In this document: positions 21,522 to 29,939 of the stretch, one piece after another
Layout: every line of letters starts with the position of its first letter
Position numbering within the stretch: position 1 is the first letter of the stretch
NCBI RefSeq assembly: GCF_003387475.1
Contig: NZ_QUNO01000032.1
Location: forward strand, 16,303 to 80,302
DNA: 64,000 bases
DNA from: Kutzneria buriramensis
Lineage (GTDB): Bacteria > Actinomycetota > Actinomycetes > Mycobacteriales > Pseudonocardiaceae
Direction of reading: 5' to 3'
Notes under the pieces: generated by a model
Databases searched by the model: none
Seen by the model: the letters and a program-made list of their open reading frames with translations, nothing else
What the model was told of the DNA's origin: nothing
Position numbers and translations under genes: made by a program

Positions 21522-22303
21522 CCCGCGACCTTCACGGTGGTCGTCGCGCCCCAGATGGCCAGGCTCAGGAAGAAGTCCAGCATGCTCACCGCGACGATGG
21601 TCGTCCGCACGGCCCGACCGACGGCGACGCCGACCCCCGCGGGGCCGCCGGTCGCGCGGTAGCCGAAGTAGCAGTGCACCAGCATCACGACCACGCTGAA
21701 CATCAGGACCTTGCCGAACGAGAACAGCACATCGTCGGGCGGCAGGAACAGGGCGAAATAATGGTCGTAGGTGCCGGCCGACTGGCCGTAGAAGACAACC
21801 GTGATCTCCCGTGACGCCAGGTACGAACACAGCAACCCGATGGCGTACAAGGGAACCACGGCGACGAAGCCGGCGACGACCCTGGTGCTCACCAGGTACG
21901 GCAGGCTGCGCACGGCGATCACCTCCAGCGCGTCGACCTCCTCGGCGATGCGCATCGCCCCCAGCTGCGCGGTGAAACCGGAACCGACCGTCGCCGACAA
22001 CGCCAGCCCGGCCACCAGCGGCGCGATCTCGCGGGTGTTGAAGTACGCCGACATGAACCCCGAGAACGCCGCCACGCCGATCTGGTTCAGCGCCGAATAC
22101 CCTTGCAGGCCGACGACGACGCCGGTGAACACGGTCATGCCGACCATCACGCCGACGGTGCCGCCGATCACCGCCAGCGCCCCGGACCCGAAGCCGACCT
22201 CGGCCAGCAGCCGGACGACCTCCTTGAAGTACCGGCGCACCGCGAACGGCACCGCCGCCAGCGCGCGCAGGAAGAACAGCAGCTGATCGCCGAGCGCCTC
22301 CAT
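21518..22303 (-). CDS. yrbEB: YrbE-B / MlaE-family ABC permease of mce operon
   Basis: 261 aa with five to six helices and the MlaE signature (AQLGAMRIAEEVDALEVIAV, LVSTRVVAGFVAVVPLY). It forms the inner-membrane permease pair with YrbE-A under the Mce ring. ATG 22303 overlaps the yrbEA stop (TGATG), with GAAGGGGAT upstream. Confidence 0.9.
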   Translation of the reverse strand: MEALGDQLLFFLRALAAVPFAVRRYFKEVVRLLAEVGFGSGALAVIGGTVGVMVGMTVFTGVVVGLQGYSALNQIGVAAFSGFMSAYFNTREIAPLVAGLALSATVGSGFTAQLGAMRIAEEVDALEVIAVRSLPYLVSTRVVAGFVAVVPLYAIGLLCSYLASREITVVFYGQSAGTYDHYFALFLPPDDVLFSFGKVLMFSVVVMLVHCYFGYRATGGPAGVGVAVGRAVRTTIVAVSMLDFFLSLAIWGATTTVKVAG

Positions 22304-23052
22304 CACATCCCCTTCGGCGGCACGATCCGCAGGTACACCGCGGTGATCACGGCATTCACCAGGAACAGCAACAGGAACGTGATGACCACGGACTGGTTCA
22401 CCGCGTCGCCGACGCCCTTCGGACCGCCCCGGGGATGCAGCCCGCGGTAGGACGCGACGACGCCGGCGAGGAAGCCGAAGATCATCGCCTTGAGCTCGCT
22501 GACCCACAGGTCCGGCAGCTGGGCCAGCGCGGCGAAGCTCGCCACGTACGCGCCGGGCGTGCCGCCCTGCATGATCACGTTGAAGAAATAGCCGCCGGCG
22601 ACGCCGACCACGCTCACCATGCCGTTGAGCAGCACCGCAACCGACGTCGCCGCCAGCACGCGCGGCACGACCAGCCGGTGCACGGGCGAGACGCCGAGCA
22701 CCTCCATCGCGTCGATCTCCTCGCGGATCGTGCGCGACCCCAGGTCCGCGCAGATGGCCGAGCCGCCCGCGCCGGCGATGATCAGCGTGGTGACGATCGG
22801 GCTGGCCTGCTGGATGATCGCCAGCACGGACGCCGCGCCGTCGAAGGACTCCGCCCCGATCTGGGCCGTCAGCGAACCCAGCTCCAGCCCGATCACCGCG
22901 CCGAACGGGATCGACACCAGCATCGACGGCAGGATGGAGACGCTGGCCACGAACCAGAACTGCCCGAGCAGTTCCCGGTACTGGAAGGGGCGACGCAGGA
23001 GTTGGCGCAGAACCTCCAGGCCCAGCGCGAACATCTGGCCGACGGCGGTCAC
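22303..23052 (-). CDS. yrbEA: YrbE-A / MlaE-family ABC permease of mce operon
   Basis: 249 aa MlaE-type permease: GAVIGLELGSL, GAGGSAICADLGSRTIREEI with the conserved EEIDAMEVLGVSPVHRLVVPR motif, and FGFLAGVVASYRGL. GTG 23052 overlaps the ATPase stop (GTGA). An upstream open frame exists but is antisense-like and lacks family similarity. Confidence 0.9.
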   Translation of the reverse strand: MTAVGQMFALGLEVLRQLLRRPFQYRELLGQFWFVASVSILPSMLVSIPFGAVIGLELGSLTAQIGAESFDGAASVLAIIQQASPIVTTLIIAGAGGSAICADLGSRTIREEIDAMEVLGVSPVHRLVVPRVLAATSVAVLLNGMVSVVGVAGGYFFNVIMQGGTPGAYVASFAALAQLPDLWVSELKAMIFGFLAGVVASYRGLHPRGGPKGVGDAVNQSVVITFLLLFLVNAVITAVYLRIVPPKGM

Positions 23053-23993
23053 CGCGGCACGCCCCAGTTCGCCAGCACGTGCTCGCGGGCCGCCGGCGAC
23101 AGCGTCGGCAGCATCACCCGTACGCGCTCCTGCCGGCGCTGGATCGCCTGTCGTGCCGGCAATCCCGGGCTGGGCGTCAGCTGCGGCACGATCTCCGGCA
23201 CCGTGCTCGGCCACGTGCCCTCGGCGGCATCGGTCTCCTCGCTCATGCCGATCGGGCCGTGCCGGTGGCCGCCGAGGAACTGGGCGACGACCGGTTCCTC
23301 GCTGGTCAGCAGGATCTCGCGGGGCCCGAAGCCGACCAGCCGCCGCCGGTAGAGCATGCCCAGGTTGTCCGGCACGGTCCGGGCCACGCTGATGTTGTGC
23401 GTGACGATCAGGATCGTCACGTCGACCTGGGCATTCAGGTCCACCAGGAGCTGGCTGAGGTAGGCGGTGCGGACCGGGTCGAGCCCGGAGTCGGGTTCGT
23501 CGCACAGGATGATCTCCGGGTCCAGCACCAGCGCCCGGGCCAGGCCGGCGCGCTTGCGCATGCCGCCGGAGAGCTCGCCGGGCAGCTTGCGCTCCGCGCC
23601 GACCAGGCCCACCAGCTCCATCTTGTCGTTGACGAGCCGCCGGATCTCGGCCTCGGTCTTGCGGGTGTGCTCCCGCAGCGGGAACGCGATGTTGTCGTAC
23701 ACGGTCATCGAGCCGAACAGCGCGCCGTCCTGGAACAGCACCCCGAACAGCTTGCGCAGCTCGTAGCGCTCGGACTCGGTGCAGCGGCACAGGTCCACGC
23801 CGTTGACCATGATCCGGCCGCGCTCCGGCCGCAGCAGGCCGACGAGGCACTTGAGGAACACGGACTTCCCGGTGCCGGATGGTCCCAGTAGGACACTGAG
23901 CTCGCCGGCCGGAACCGTCAGCGACACGTCCTGCCAGATGTTCTGACGGCCGAAGGACTTCGCCAGACCGTGCACCTCGATCTGCACGCCCAT
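23049..23993 (-). CDS. Mce-system ABC ATPase (Mkl/MceG type)
   Basis: 314 aa. Walker A GPSGTGKS (37-44), signature LSGGMRKRAGLARAL, Walker B IILCDEPDSGLD and an H-loop IVTHN. The extra C-terminal extension of about 70 residues is typical of Mkl/MceG ATPases and is absent from MlaF. The ATPase gene lies inside the operon, whereas mycobacteria keep mceG apart. Start ATG 23993 overlaps the stop of the secreted protein gene (TGATG). Confidence 0.9.
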   Translation of the reverse strand: MGVQIEVHGLAKSFGRQNIWQDVSLTVPAGELSVLLGPSGTGKSVFLKCLVGLLRPERGRIMVNGVDLCRCTESERYELRKLFGVLFQDGALFGSMTVYDNIAFPLREHTRKTEAEIRRLVNDKMELVGLVGAERKLPGELSGGMRKRAGLARALVLDPEIILCDEPDSGLDPVRTAYLSQLLVDLNAQVDVTILIVTHNISVARTVPDNLGMLYRRRLVGFGPREILLTSEEPVVAQFLGGHRHGPIGMSEETDAAEGTWPSTVPEIVPQLTPSPGLPARQAIQRRQERVRVMLPTLSPAAREHVLANWGVPR

Positions 23994-24655
23994 CAATGCT
24001 CCTCGCAGGTGGTGGCGCCGCCGCAGAGGAACGTCAGCACGGTGCGCAACGTGTTGCCGGGCCCGGAGACCAGGCCGGTCATGAGCGGGTCGAGGTTCTC
24101 GGTGGCGCCGGAGTGGTGGAACGGCGGGATGGTGAACGTGCCGGAGATCGTGCCGGTGGACAGCGGGCTCGCGAACGGCCCGGTCTGCACGATCGCCGTC
24201 TCGTCGCTGCGGCAGTTCGCCCCGAGGTTCAGCGGCACGCCGTGCACCCTCGCGTTGGTCAGGGCGAAGACCAGGCGCGTGGTGGCGGTGAGAGTTCCGT
24301 TCTGCAGCACCGAATCCACCTGCGCGGTGGACGTGACGGTGACGGTCGTGGTGGCCGGCATGAAGCCGAAGGTGACGAAGTAGCTGTCGGCCGGCGGCAA
24401 CGCGAGCGTACCGGTGATGTCGACCCGGAGGGTGCCGGGCGTGATCACGAACTGGCCGTCGAGGCGACCCGGACCGATGATGAGGTCCGAGCCGAGCTTG
24501 GCCACATGGGTCGTGGTGTCCACGCGATAGTGCACCGGCGTCGGCGGATTGTCGTCCGCCGGCCGAGTTGTAGTCGTCGGGGCGGCGCTCGCCGACGTGC
24601 CGAGGCCGATCGCGCAGCCGACCAGGACGGCGACCGCCAACCACCGCTGTGCCAT
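23993..24655 (-). CDS. Secreted protein at head of mce operon; shares a domain with the DUF6801-like protein at 26261
   Basis: 220 aa with a classical signal peptide (WLAVAVLVGCAIGLGTSASA) and a beta-rich mature domain. The whole mature part aligns without large gaps to the C-terminal domain of the surface protein encoded at 26261-27499: shared FGFxPxTT, GVPLxxxxNC/GLPIxxSPNC, IPPF/IAPL and SGPGNT motifs. It is the first gene of the mce operon, coupled by TGATG to the ATPase, so it may be a substrate-binding or assembly partner at the cell surface (inference). The family has no function known to me. Confidence 0.75.
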   Translation of the reverse strand: MAQRWLAVAVLVGCAIGLGTSASAAPTTTTRPADDNPPTPVHYRVDTTTHVAKLGSDLIIGPGRLDGQFVITPGTLRVDITGTLALPPADSYFVTFGFMPATTTVTVTSTAQVDSVLQNGTLTATTRLVFALTNARVHGVPLNLGANCRSDETAIVQTGPFASPLSTGTISGTFTIPPFHHSGATENLDPLMTGLVSGPGNTLRTVLTFLCGGATTCEEH

Positions 24656-24667
24656 GCCGGCGGACGC

Positions 24668-24724
24668 TACTCACGAGTATCCTTGCCCACAAGGAAATCC
24701 CCCGCCGACCACGGAAATTGTCAA
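24668..24724 (-). promoter_or_regulatory. Probable mce operon promoter region with two dyads
   Basis: On the minus strand a consensus TTGACA (24719-24724) precedes the operon, with weak -10 choices (GATACT at about 24676-24681 is the best looking but is too far away for this -35). Two dyads lie between it and the start: TACTC-AC-GAGTA (24668-24679) and TCCTTG-CCCA-CAAGGA (24680-24695). They are adjacent and could bind a regulator. Confidence 0.35.
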
Positions 24725-24774
24725 GGCCGCGCAATTTCCGCGCCACGGACCTTGCGCAGGGTCGACAAACGCCG

Positions 24775-25254
24775 TCAGCAGTCCACGGCCTTGGCGAACG
24801 CCCGGTCCAGGTCCTTGTTCTGACGGAGCGTGGCCTTCGGGTCGCCGGCGTCGTCCAGCCCGGCCATGCCGGTGTTGACGTCGGCGACGGCCTGCTGGAG
24901 CCCGCCGTCGTCGCCGGGCTTGACCGCCGCGAGCCTGGACCTGGCCTGCTGCAACGACTTCTGTGCGGCGTCGATGGTGCCCAGGGCCTTGTCGACGACC
25001 GCCTGACCGCCCGGCACCGGCGGCGGCCCGGCCGCGCGTATGCCGGCCGCCTCCTTGCCCAGGGCGGTCGACACCGTGTCGAGGAACGCGACCAGGTCCG
25101 CCGACGTCTGCTGCGGCGCGGCGGCGATCCTCGGCGTGGCGTCGCAAACCCTGGCTGCCCAGGCGATCGCCGGGGCGTCCGGGTCGGGTGCCGGTGGCGG
25201 CGCGGCGCAGGCAGCGATCAACATCAGGCTCAACAGCGGCGCGAGGCGAATCAT
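24775..25254 (-). CDS. Small lipoprotein of unknown function
   Basis: 159 aa. Signal peptide with lipobox IAAC, Cys16, then an Ala/Pro-rich linker and a helical domain (AARVCDATPRIAAAPQQ, LVAFLDTVSTALGKEAAG, KDLDRAFAKAVDC). It has two cysteines besides the lipidated one, one of them at the very C-terminus, which may pair. It is encoded in the same direction as the mce operon, 119 bp upstream of its first gene. ATG 25254 has no strong ribosome binding site. Confidence 0.7.
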   Translation of the reverse strand: MIRLAPLLSLMLIAACAAPPPAPDPDAPAIAWAARVCDATPRIAAAPQQTSADLVAFLDTVSTALGKEAAGIRAAGPPPVPGGQAVVDKALGTIDAAQKSLQQARSRLAAVKPGDDGGLQQAVADVNTGMAGLDDAGDPKATLRQNKDLDRAFAKAVDC

Positions 25255-25339
25255 GCCGGCAGCGTCGACCACCCGCCGGCACGCGACAAGGCGGCCGACG
25301 GAATTTGTCACGCGCGCACAGCGCGCCCCGCGAGAACCG

Positions 25340-26086
25340 TTACGAGAAGTGCGTTTTCGGCCGTTCCACCTCGACGCCGTCCAGGAAGATGTCCACCTTC
25401 TCGTTGTAGAACGCGATCAGCCCGGCGATGGGCAGCAGCTGCCGGGTCGGGAAGTCGTAGCACCAGGCCAGGTCGGCGTGCACGGTGTCGCCGGTGCTCA
25501 CCGACCAGTAGCCGGTGGTCCTTCCCTTGTACGGGCAGGCGGTCTCCGTGTCGGACGGCACCAGGTGCTCGAAGTTCACCTCGGTGCGGTTGAGGTAGTA
25601 GCGGGTCGGCAGGCCCGTCTCGAACACCAGCACCGGCGACGAGGATTCGGCCAGCACCACACCGTCCAGTTCCACCCGAACGGTGCGGGTCGAGCGCAGC
25701 GCGTCCACCCGCGCGTACGGATTGCGCGGATGGACGAAGATCTCCTCGTCCTCCTCGAACCAGGAATCCAAGGCGTCCCAGTCGAATTTGACGAGTCCGT
25801 CCTCGAACACCCTTACCGTGCCGGGCTTGCTCACCTCGCCCACCCGCAGGCCGTGCCGGCGGGCCTTGCCGTGGCGCAGGTTCTGCACGTGCTCCTCGTC
25901 GACCAGGACCTCGGGATCGACGTCGGCCAGCGGGATGTAGTACTGCGGATAGAACGGCCATTCCCAGACGTAGCGGGCGTTCGTGGTGTCGAAGACGGTC
26001 CGGCCGCCCAGCACCGCCCGCACCCGGCGCGGCGCCGGCTCGCTGTGGCCGGCCTGCACCGGCGCCTCGGGGTAGTCGCGCGTCAC
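25340..26086 (-). CDS. Tandem DUF427 domain protein
   Basis: 248 aa with two DUF427 units. The second is the more typical, with LAESSSPVLVFETGLPTRYY, CPYKGRTTGYWSV and AWCYDFPTRQLLPIAGLIAFYNEKVDIFLDG. DUF427 proteins are small beta-tent proteins of unknown function. It starts at GTG 26086 exactly 7 nt after a TAGGGT -10 box, so the mRNA is probably leaderless, and no ribosome binding site is expected. Confidence 0.85.
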   Translation of the reverse strand: MTRDYPEAPVQAGHSEPAPRRVRAVLGGRTVFDTTNARYVWEWPFYPQYYIPLADVDPEVLVDEEHVQNLRHGKARRHGLRVGEVSKPGTVRVFEDGLVKFDWDALDSWFEEDEEIFVHPRNPYARVDALRSTRTVRVELDGVVLAESSSPVLVFETGLPTRYYLNRTEVNFEHLVPSDTETACPYKGRTTGYWSVSTGDTVHADLAWCYDFPTRQLLPIAGLIAFYNEKVDIFLDGVEVERPKTHFS

Positions 26087-26093
26087 ACCGTCG

Positions 26094-26122
26094 ACCCTAG
26101 GTTCTTGTCACGGCATGAGCAA
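26094..26122 (-). promoter_or_regulatory. Leaderless promoter of the DUF427 gene
   Basis: On the minus strand TTGCTC (26117-26122), a 17-bp spacer and TAGGGT (26094-26099). The -10 ends 7 nt before the GTG start, placing the transcript start at or next to the start codon. Confidence 0.6.
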
Positions 26123-26260
26123 TTCCCATGGGGGTGAATCTGTCAGCTGCCCGCAACTTTCCCACCCGTTCTTGCCGGCGGTAAGCGCCCTCATTAGCTT
26201 CGGGTCACGCTCCGGTAAACGCGGTTCTCCTTGCTGTTGACACAGGAAAGTAGGACGACT

Positions 26261-27499
26261 GTGAATCATCGAACATTGGGGGCGGCCACGCTGGCCGCGC
26301 TGGTGCTGACGGGCCTTGCCGTCGGCGCCGGCGTGTCCACGGCCGCGTCCACTCCCGTGGACAAGACGCTGACGTTCACCTGCCCCTTCCCGCTGATCGG
26401 CAACCAGACGCTGGCGGTTCGGATCCAGGCCACGATGTCCACTCCGGACACCGTCGGCGGCGATCTCGTGACGACCAACTTCTCCGCCACCGCAACGGTT
26501 CCGCCCACCGCCACGCAGGGGTTGGCGTTGGTCGGGGCCACCACGATCGAGGGCACGGCGCAGGCCGGCGTCTCCTTGAACGAGGCCGGCACGCCGCTGG
26601 ACATCACCATTCCCGGCCTGACGATCCCGTCGACACCCGTGCCGGCCTCGGGTTCGTTCGACACCGTGGCATCCGGTCCGGTGCCGACGGCGACGATCAC
26701 CAAGGCGGGCACCACAACCGTGTCGGTCGGCGGGTTCTCGACCACGTTGACGCCGAAGAAGGCCGACGGCACGCCGACCGGGCTGGGCACCTTCACGTCC
26801 GACTGCACCCTCAACAGCGGCCAGGACGCGCAGCTGATCAGCTTCACGGTGGCCGACGCGCCGCCGCCGACCACCACGACCACGACGCCGCCCCCGACGA
26901 CGACAACGACGACCACTCCCCCGCCGACCACGACCACTACCACCAAGGCCCCGCCGCCGACGACCACCACGACGTCGGCCCCCGGCACCATCACCTACAG
27001 CTACGACATCAAGGGCAGCTCGGAGATCAAGAGCCTGCACGGCACCGTGCCCATCACCGGCGGTATCACCGCCAAGCTCGACCTGGGCACCGCCAAGTAC
27101 ACCGCCGACCTCGCCCTGGACCCGACCAGCGCGCGGTTCACGCTGTTCGGTTTCCTGCCGATCACCACGAGGATCGCCTTCCAGCCGGTCGGACAGACCA
27201 CCGGCTCGGTCAGCGGCGGCGCGCTCGACGCCACGTCCAAGCTGACCATCAAGATGCCGCGGATCAGCCTGTTCGGGCTGCCGATCAGCCAGTCCCCGAA
27301 CTGCGGCACCAGCCGGCCGTCCATGGTGAAGATGACCTCCGGCCCCGGCTTCGACGTGCTCAAGGGCGGCGCGCTGTCCGGCGGCTACGCGATCGCGCCG
27401 CTCACCGGCTGCGGCCCGTTCACCCCGTTCATCAGCGCCCTGGCCAGCGGCCCCGGCAACACCATCGACCTCACCCTCACGGGCAAGCCCACCCACTGA
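26261..27499 (+). CDS. Secreted two-domain DUF6801-like surface protein with Thr/Pro linker
   Basis: 412 aa. After a signal peptide the N-terminal domain (about 30-205) has TFTCPFPLIGNQTL and GLTIPSTPVPASGSF, a pattern I associate with DUF6801. A linker of PPPTTTTTT-type repeats follows, then a C-terminal domain homologous to the secreted protein that heads the mce operon. The N-terminal domain is almost identical to that of the convergent gene at 28533. There is no sorting signal or membrane anchor, so it is probably released or held non-covalently. GTG 26261 is the most likely start, with AGGA about 9 nt upstream. Confidence 0.75.
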   Translation: MNHRTLGAATLAALVLTGLAVGAGVSTAASTPVDKTLTFTCPFPLIGNQTLAVRIQATMSTPDTVGGDLVTTNFSATATVPPTATQGLALVGATTIEGTAQAGVSLNEAGTPLDITIPGLTIPSTPVPASGSFDTVASGPVPTATITKAGTTTVSVGGFSTTLTPKKADGTPTGLGTFTSDCTLNSGQDAQLISFTVADAPPPTTTTTTPPPTTTTTTTPPPTTTTTTKAPPPTTTTTSAPGTITYSYDIKGSSEIKSLHGTVPITGGITAKLDLGTAKYTADLALDPTSARFTLFGFLPITTRIAFQPVGQTTGSVSGGALDATSKLTIKMPRISLFGLPISQSPNCGTSRPSMVKMTSGPGFDVLKGGALSGGYAIAPLTGCGPFTPFISALASGPGNTIDLTLTGKPTH

Positions 27500-27506
27500 A
27501 GTTCTT

Positions 27507-27560
27507 GCTGGGAAGGGCCCCAACCTGGCGTTGAACGTCCAGGTTGGGGCCCTTCCCAGC
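27507..27560. terminator. Bidirectional 22-bp hairpin terminator
   Basis: Perfect 22-bp inverted repeat: 27507-27528 pairs with 27539-27560, with a 10-nt loop. It separates the two convergent DUF6801-like genes and lies 8 bp from a 49-bp repeat unit. It is the longest perfect hairpin in the window. Confidence 0.85.
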
Positions 27561-27567
27561 ATCAGAA

Positions 27568-27616
27568 TCTGCCTGAAACCTACATTCGGTGTGTCTGAGA
27601 GCGCGACTCGCGGGGG
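27568..27616 (-). repeat. 49-bp repeat unit at the 3' end of the LAXTG protein gene
   Basis: Single minus-strand unit that differs from unit A (20272-20320) at only two positions. It overlaps the end of the coding region, supplying the last residues PRESRSQTHRM and the TAG stop at 27580-27582. Confidence 0.88.
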
Positions 27617-28533
27617 TGTCGGCGGCGGAGCAGGAGGAGGCCGGCGGCGATGAGGAGGAAGCCCAGGCCGGTGGGCAGCAGGATGGAGGCACCGGTGAAC
27701 GCCAGTGGGGGCGAGGGGTTGGCCGCCGGCAGGATGGCGACATCCGTGGTGGAAGGCTCGCCGGGAGTGAGGGTCGTGGGTTCCACGGTGGTCGGCAGGT
27801 CCGTGGTGGTCGTCGGCTGAGCCGTGGTCGTGGTTGGCAGGTCGGTGGTCGTGGTCGGCGGCAAGGTCGTGGTGGTGGTCGGCGGAGTAGTGGTGGTCGT
27901 GGTGGGCGGCGGGGTGGTCGTCGTGGTGGATCCACCGCCGCCGACCGTGAAGCTGATGAGTTGGGCGTCCTGACCGGGGTTCAGGGTGCAGTCGGACGTG
28001 AACGTGCCCAGACCGGTCGGCGAGCCGTCCGCCTTCTTCGGCGTGAGGGTGGTCGAGAAACCACCGACCGTCACGGTGGTCGCACCGGCCCGAGTGATCG
28101 TCGCCGTCGGCACCGGCCCCGACGCGACCGTGTCGAACGAGCCCGAGGCCGGCACGGGTGTCGACGGGATGGTCAGCCCGGGAATGGTGATGTCCAGCGG
28201 GGTCCCGGCCTCGTTCAACGTCACCCCGGCCTGCGCGGTGCCGGCGATCGTCGCGGCCCCGACCAGCGCCAGCCCCTGCGTGGCGGTGGGCGGAACCGTT
28301 GCGGTAGCGGTGAAATCCGACGTCACGAGGTCGCCGCCGACCGCCGACGGCACGGTCATGACGGCCTGGATCCGCACCGACAGCGTCTGGTTGCCGATCA
28401 GCGGGAACGGGCAGGTGAACGCCAGCGTCTTGGCCACCGGGGTGCCGGCCGCGGCGGCAGCGAAAGGCACCGAGCCGAGGGCCAGCGCCACACCGGCCAC
28501 CGCGCACAGCCGGGACGACAATGTGAGAGCCAT
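27580..28533 (-). CDS. DUF6801-like surface protein with LAXTG sortase signal
   Basis: 317 aa. Signal peptide, then a domain nearly identical to that of the convergent gene at 26261 (CPFPLIGNQTLSVRIQAVM, GLTIPSTPVPASGSFDTVAS), then a long TTTTTPPPTTTT-type linker and the C-terminal sorting signal LAFTG, a hydrophobic helix (LPTGLGFLLIAAGLLLL) and RRRHPR. LAXTG is the motif of actinobacterial class E sortases, so this paralogue should be wall-anchored. ATG 28533 has GGAGGAAGAA upstream. The final residues are encoded by the 49-bp repeat, after the functional sorting signal. Confidence 0.85.
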   Translation of the reverse strand: MALTLSSRLCAVAGVALALGSVPFAAAAAGTPVAKTLAFTCPFPLIGNQTLSVRIQAVMTVPSAVGGDLVTSDFTATATVPPTATQGLALVGAATIAGTAQAGVTLNEAGTPLDITIPGLTIPSTPVPASGSFDTVASGPVPTATITRAGATTVTVGGFSTTLTPKKADGSPTGLGTFTSDCTLNPGQDAQLISFTVGGGGSTTTTTPPPTTTTTTPPTTTTTLPPTTTTDLPTTTTAQPTTTTDLPTTVEPTTLTPGEPSTTDVAILPAANPSPPLAFTGASILLPTGLGFLLIAAGLLLLRRRHPRESRSQTHRM

Positions 28534-28600
28534 TTCTTCCTCCAGACAGGGCGAGGAAAGAAAAGTTACCGACGGGCACTCAAACGGAGCAATACTCAAA

Positions 28601-28628
28601 TAACTACAACAAAACCGAGACTTGTCAC
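28601..28628 (-). promoter_or_regulatory. Candidate promoter of the LAXTG protein gene
   Basis: On the minus strand GTGACA (28623-28628), 16-bp spacer, TAGTTA (28601-28606), in an unusually AT-rich stretch about 70 bp before the ATG. The 263-bp gap to the PucR-type gene contains no other recognisable feature. Confidence 0.35.
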
Positions 28629-28796
28629 CGCGCTACAAACTCCACGAGGGAAACTATCCACCATCTGACAAGAACCCGGGAACACTGCTCCCATCCGGTA
28701 CACAATCACACCGACTTTTGACGGGAGGACCGCGCCGATTTTATCGTCGCAGCAGCACAATCCCCGGAGAACTCTGTCACAACGAGGTGGCGAGCG

Positions 28797-29939
28797 ATGA
28801 CGGCTGTCCGCACCGACGCGAGCCAGCTGTGGGCCCGCCTGCCCAGTCACCTCGGCAAGCGGTTCCGTCCCTACGCCGGCCGGCTGGCCCGCGACGTCGT
28901 CCGCGAGATCCAGCACTCCGTGCCGGACTACTCCCGGCCGCTGCGGGGCAAGTTCGGCCAGGTGCTCGTCGGCGGCGTGGAGCGGGCGATCGTGCACTGT
29001 TTCGAAAGCGTCGGCAATCCGACCGTCTCCAGCGCGGAGTGGACGGCCTGGTTCCGCTACATCGGACGGGTGGAGTTCACCGAGGGCCGCACCACCGACT
29101 CGATGCAGACCGCGGTCCGGGTCGGGGCCCGCGTCGCCTGGCGCAACCTGGCCGCCGCCGGCCGCGAGCTCGGCATCCCGCCGGACGTCCTGATGCTCAC
29201 GGCCGAGGCGATCTTCGCCTACGTGGACGAGCTGTGCCGGGTGGCCGTGGAGGGTTACGCCGAGGCGCGCCACGAGGCGGAGGCCGGCGACGAGCGGCAG
29301 CGGGCGCAGCTGCTGCGGCTGATCCTCGCCGACCCGCCGACCTCGACGGAATCGATTGAGGCGCAGGCGATCGCCGCCAACTGGCCGCTGCCGCCCGAGG
29401 CCGCCGTCATCGCCCTGACCGAGGACACCGCCCACCCGCCGGAGGGCTGCCTGACCGACGGCGGCTGCGTGCTCACGCCGGATCCGGAACGAACGACGAG
29501 GCAGCTGCGGCCGCGGCTGATGGCCGTCGGCCCGACCGTGCCGCTGGCCCAGGCGCGGCAGTCACTGGCGCTGGCCCGGCGGGCGATCAACCTGGTCAGC
29601 CGGGGCGTCATCGCCGGGCCGGTCGTCCGGTGCGACGACCACCTGCTCACCCTGCTGCTGCACGCCGACGACTTCCTGCTGGCCGAGCTGAGCCGGCGCA
29701 GCCTCGCCCCGTTCGCCGAGCTCACCCCGAAGCAGCGCGAGCGGCTGTCGGCCACACTGCTCGCCTGGCTGGACACGCGCGGTGGCGTCAACGAGATCGC
29801 GACCAGGCTGACCGTGCACCCGCAGACCGTCCGCTACCGCATGCACCAGATCGACCAACTGGTCGGCGACCGCATCAACGACCCGATCCGGCGGCTGGAA
29901 CTGGAGGTGTCGCTCCGCGCGCAGCTGCGACATGGTTGA
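28797..29939 (+). CDS. PucR-type transcriptional regulator
   Basis: 380 aa with a C-terminal PucR/CdaR helix-turn-helix (GGVNEIATRLTVHPQTVRYRMHQIDQLVG) and an N-terminal helical region (about 1-170) common in actinobacterial members, followed by a degenerate GGDEF-like middle part. It is a cytoplasmic DNA-binding regulator with unknown effector. ATG 28797 has GAGGTGG upstream. It is divergent from the LAXTG protein gene and overlaps the thioesterase gene by 8 bp, so it may control either neighbour. Confidence 0.85.
   Translation: MTAVRTDASQLWARLPSHLGKRFRPYAGRLARDVVREIQHSVPDYSRPLRGKFGQVLVGGVERAIVHCFESVGNPTVSSAEWTAWFRYIGRVEFTEGRTTDSMQTAVRVGARVAWRNLAAAGRELGIPPDVLMLTAEAIFAYVDELCRVAVEGYAEARHEAEAGDERQRAQLLRLILADPPTSTESIEAQAIAANWPLPPEAAVIALTEDTAHPPEGCLTDGGCVLTPDPERTTRQLRPRLMAVGPTVPLAQARQSLALARRAINLVSRGVIAGPVVRCDDHLLTLLLHADDFLLAELSRRSLAPFAELTPKQRERLSATLLAWLDTRGGVNEIATRLTVHPQTVRYRMHQIDQLVGDRINDPIRRLELEVSLRAQLRHG

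Noticed and set aside
26860..26990. CRISPR-like regular ACC/ACG repeats
   Set aside because: They are codons of a Thr/Pro-rich linker in a secreted protein, with no spacers. The same holds for 27720-27920.
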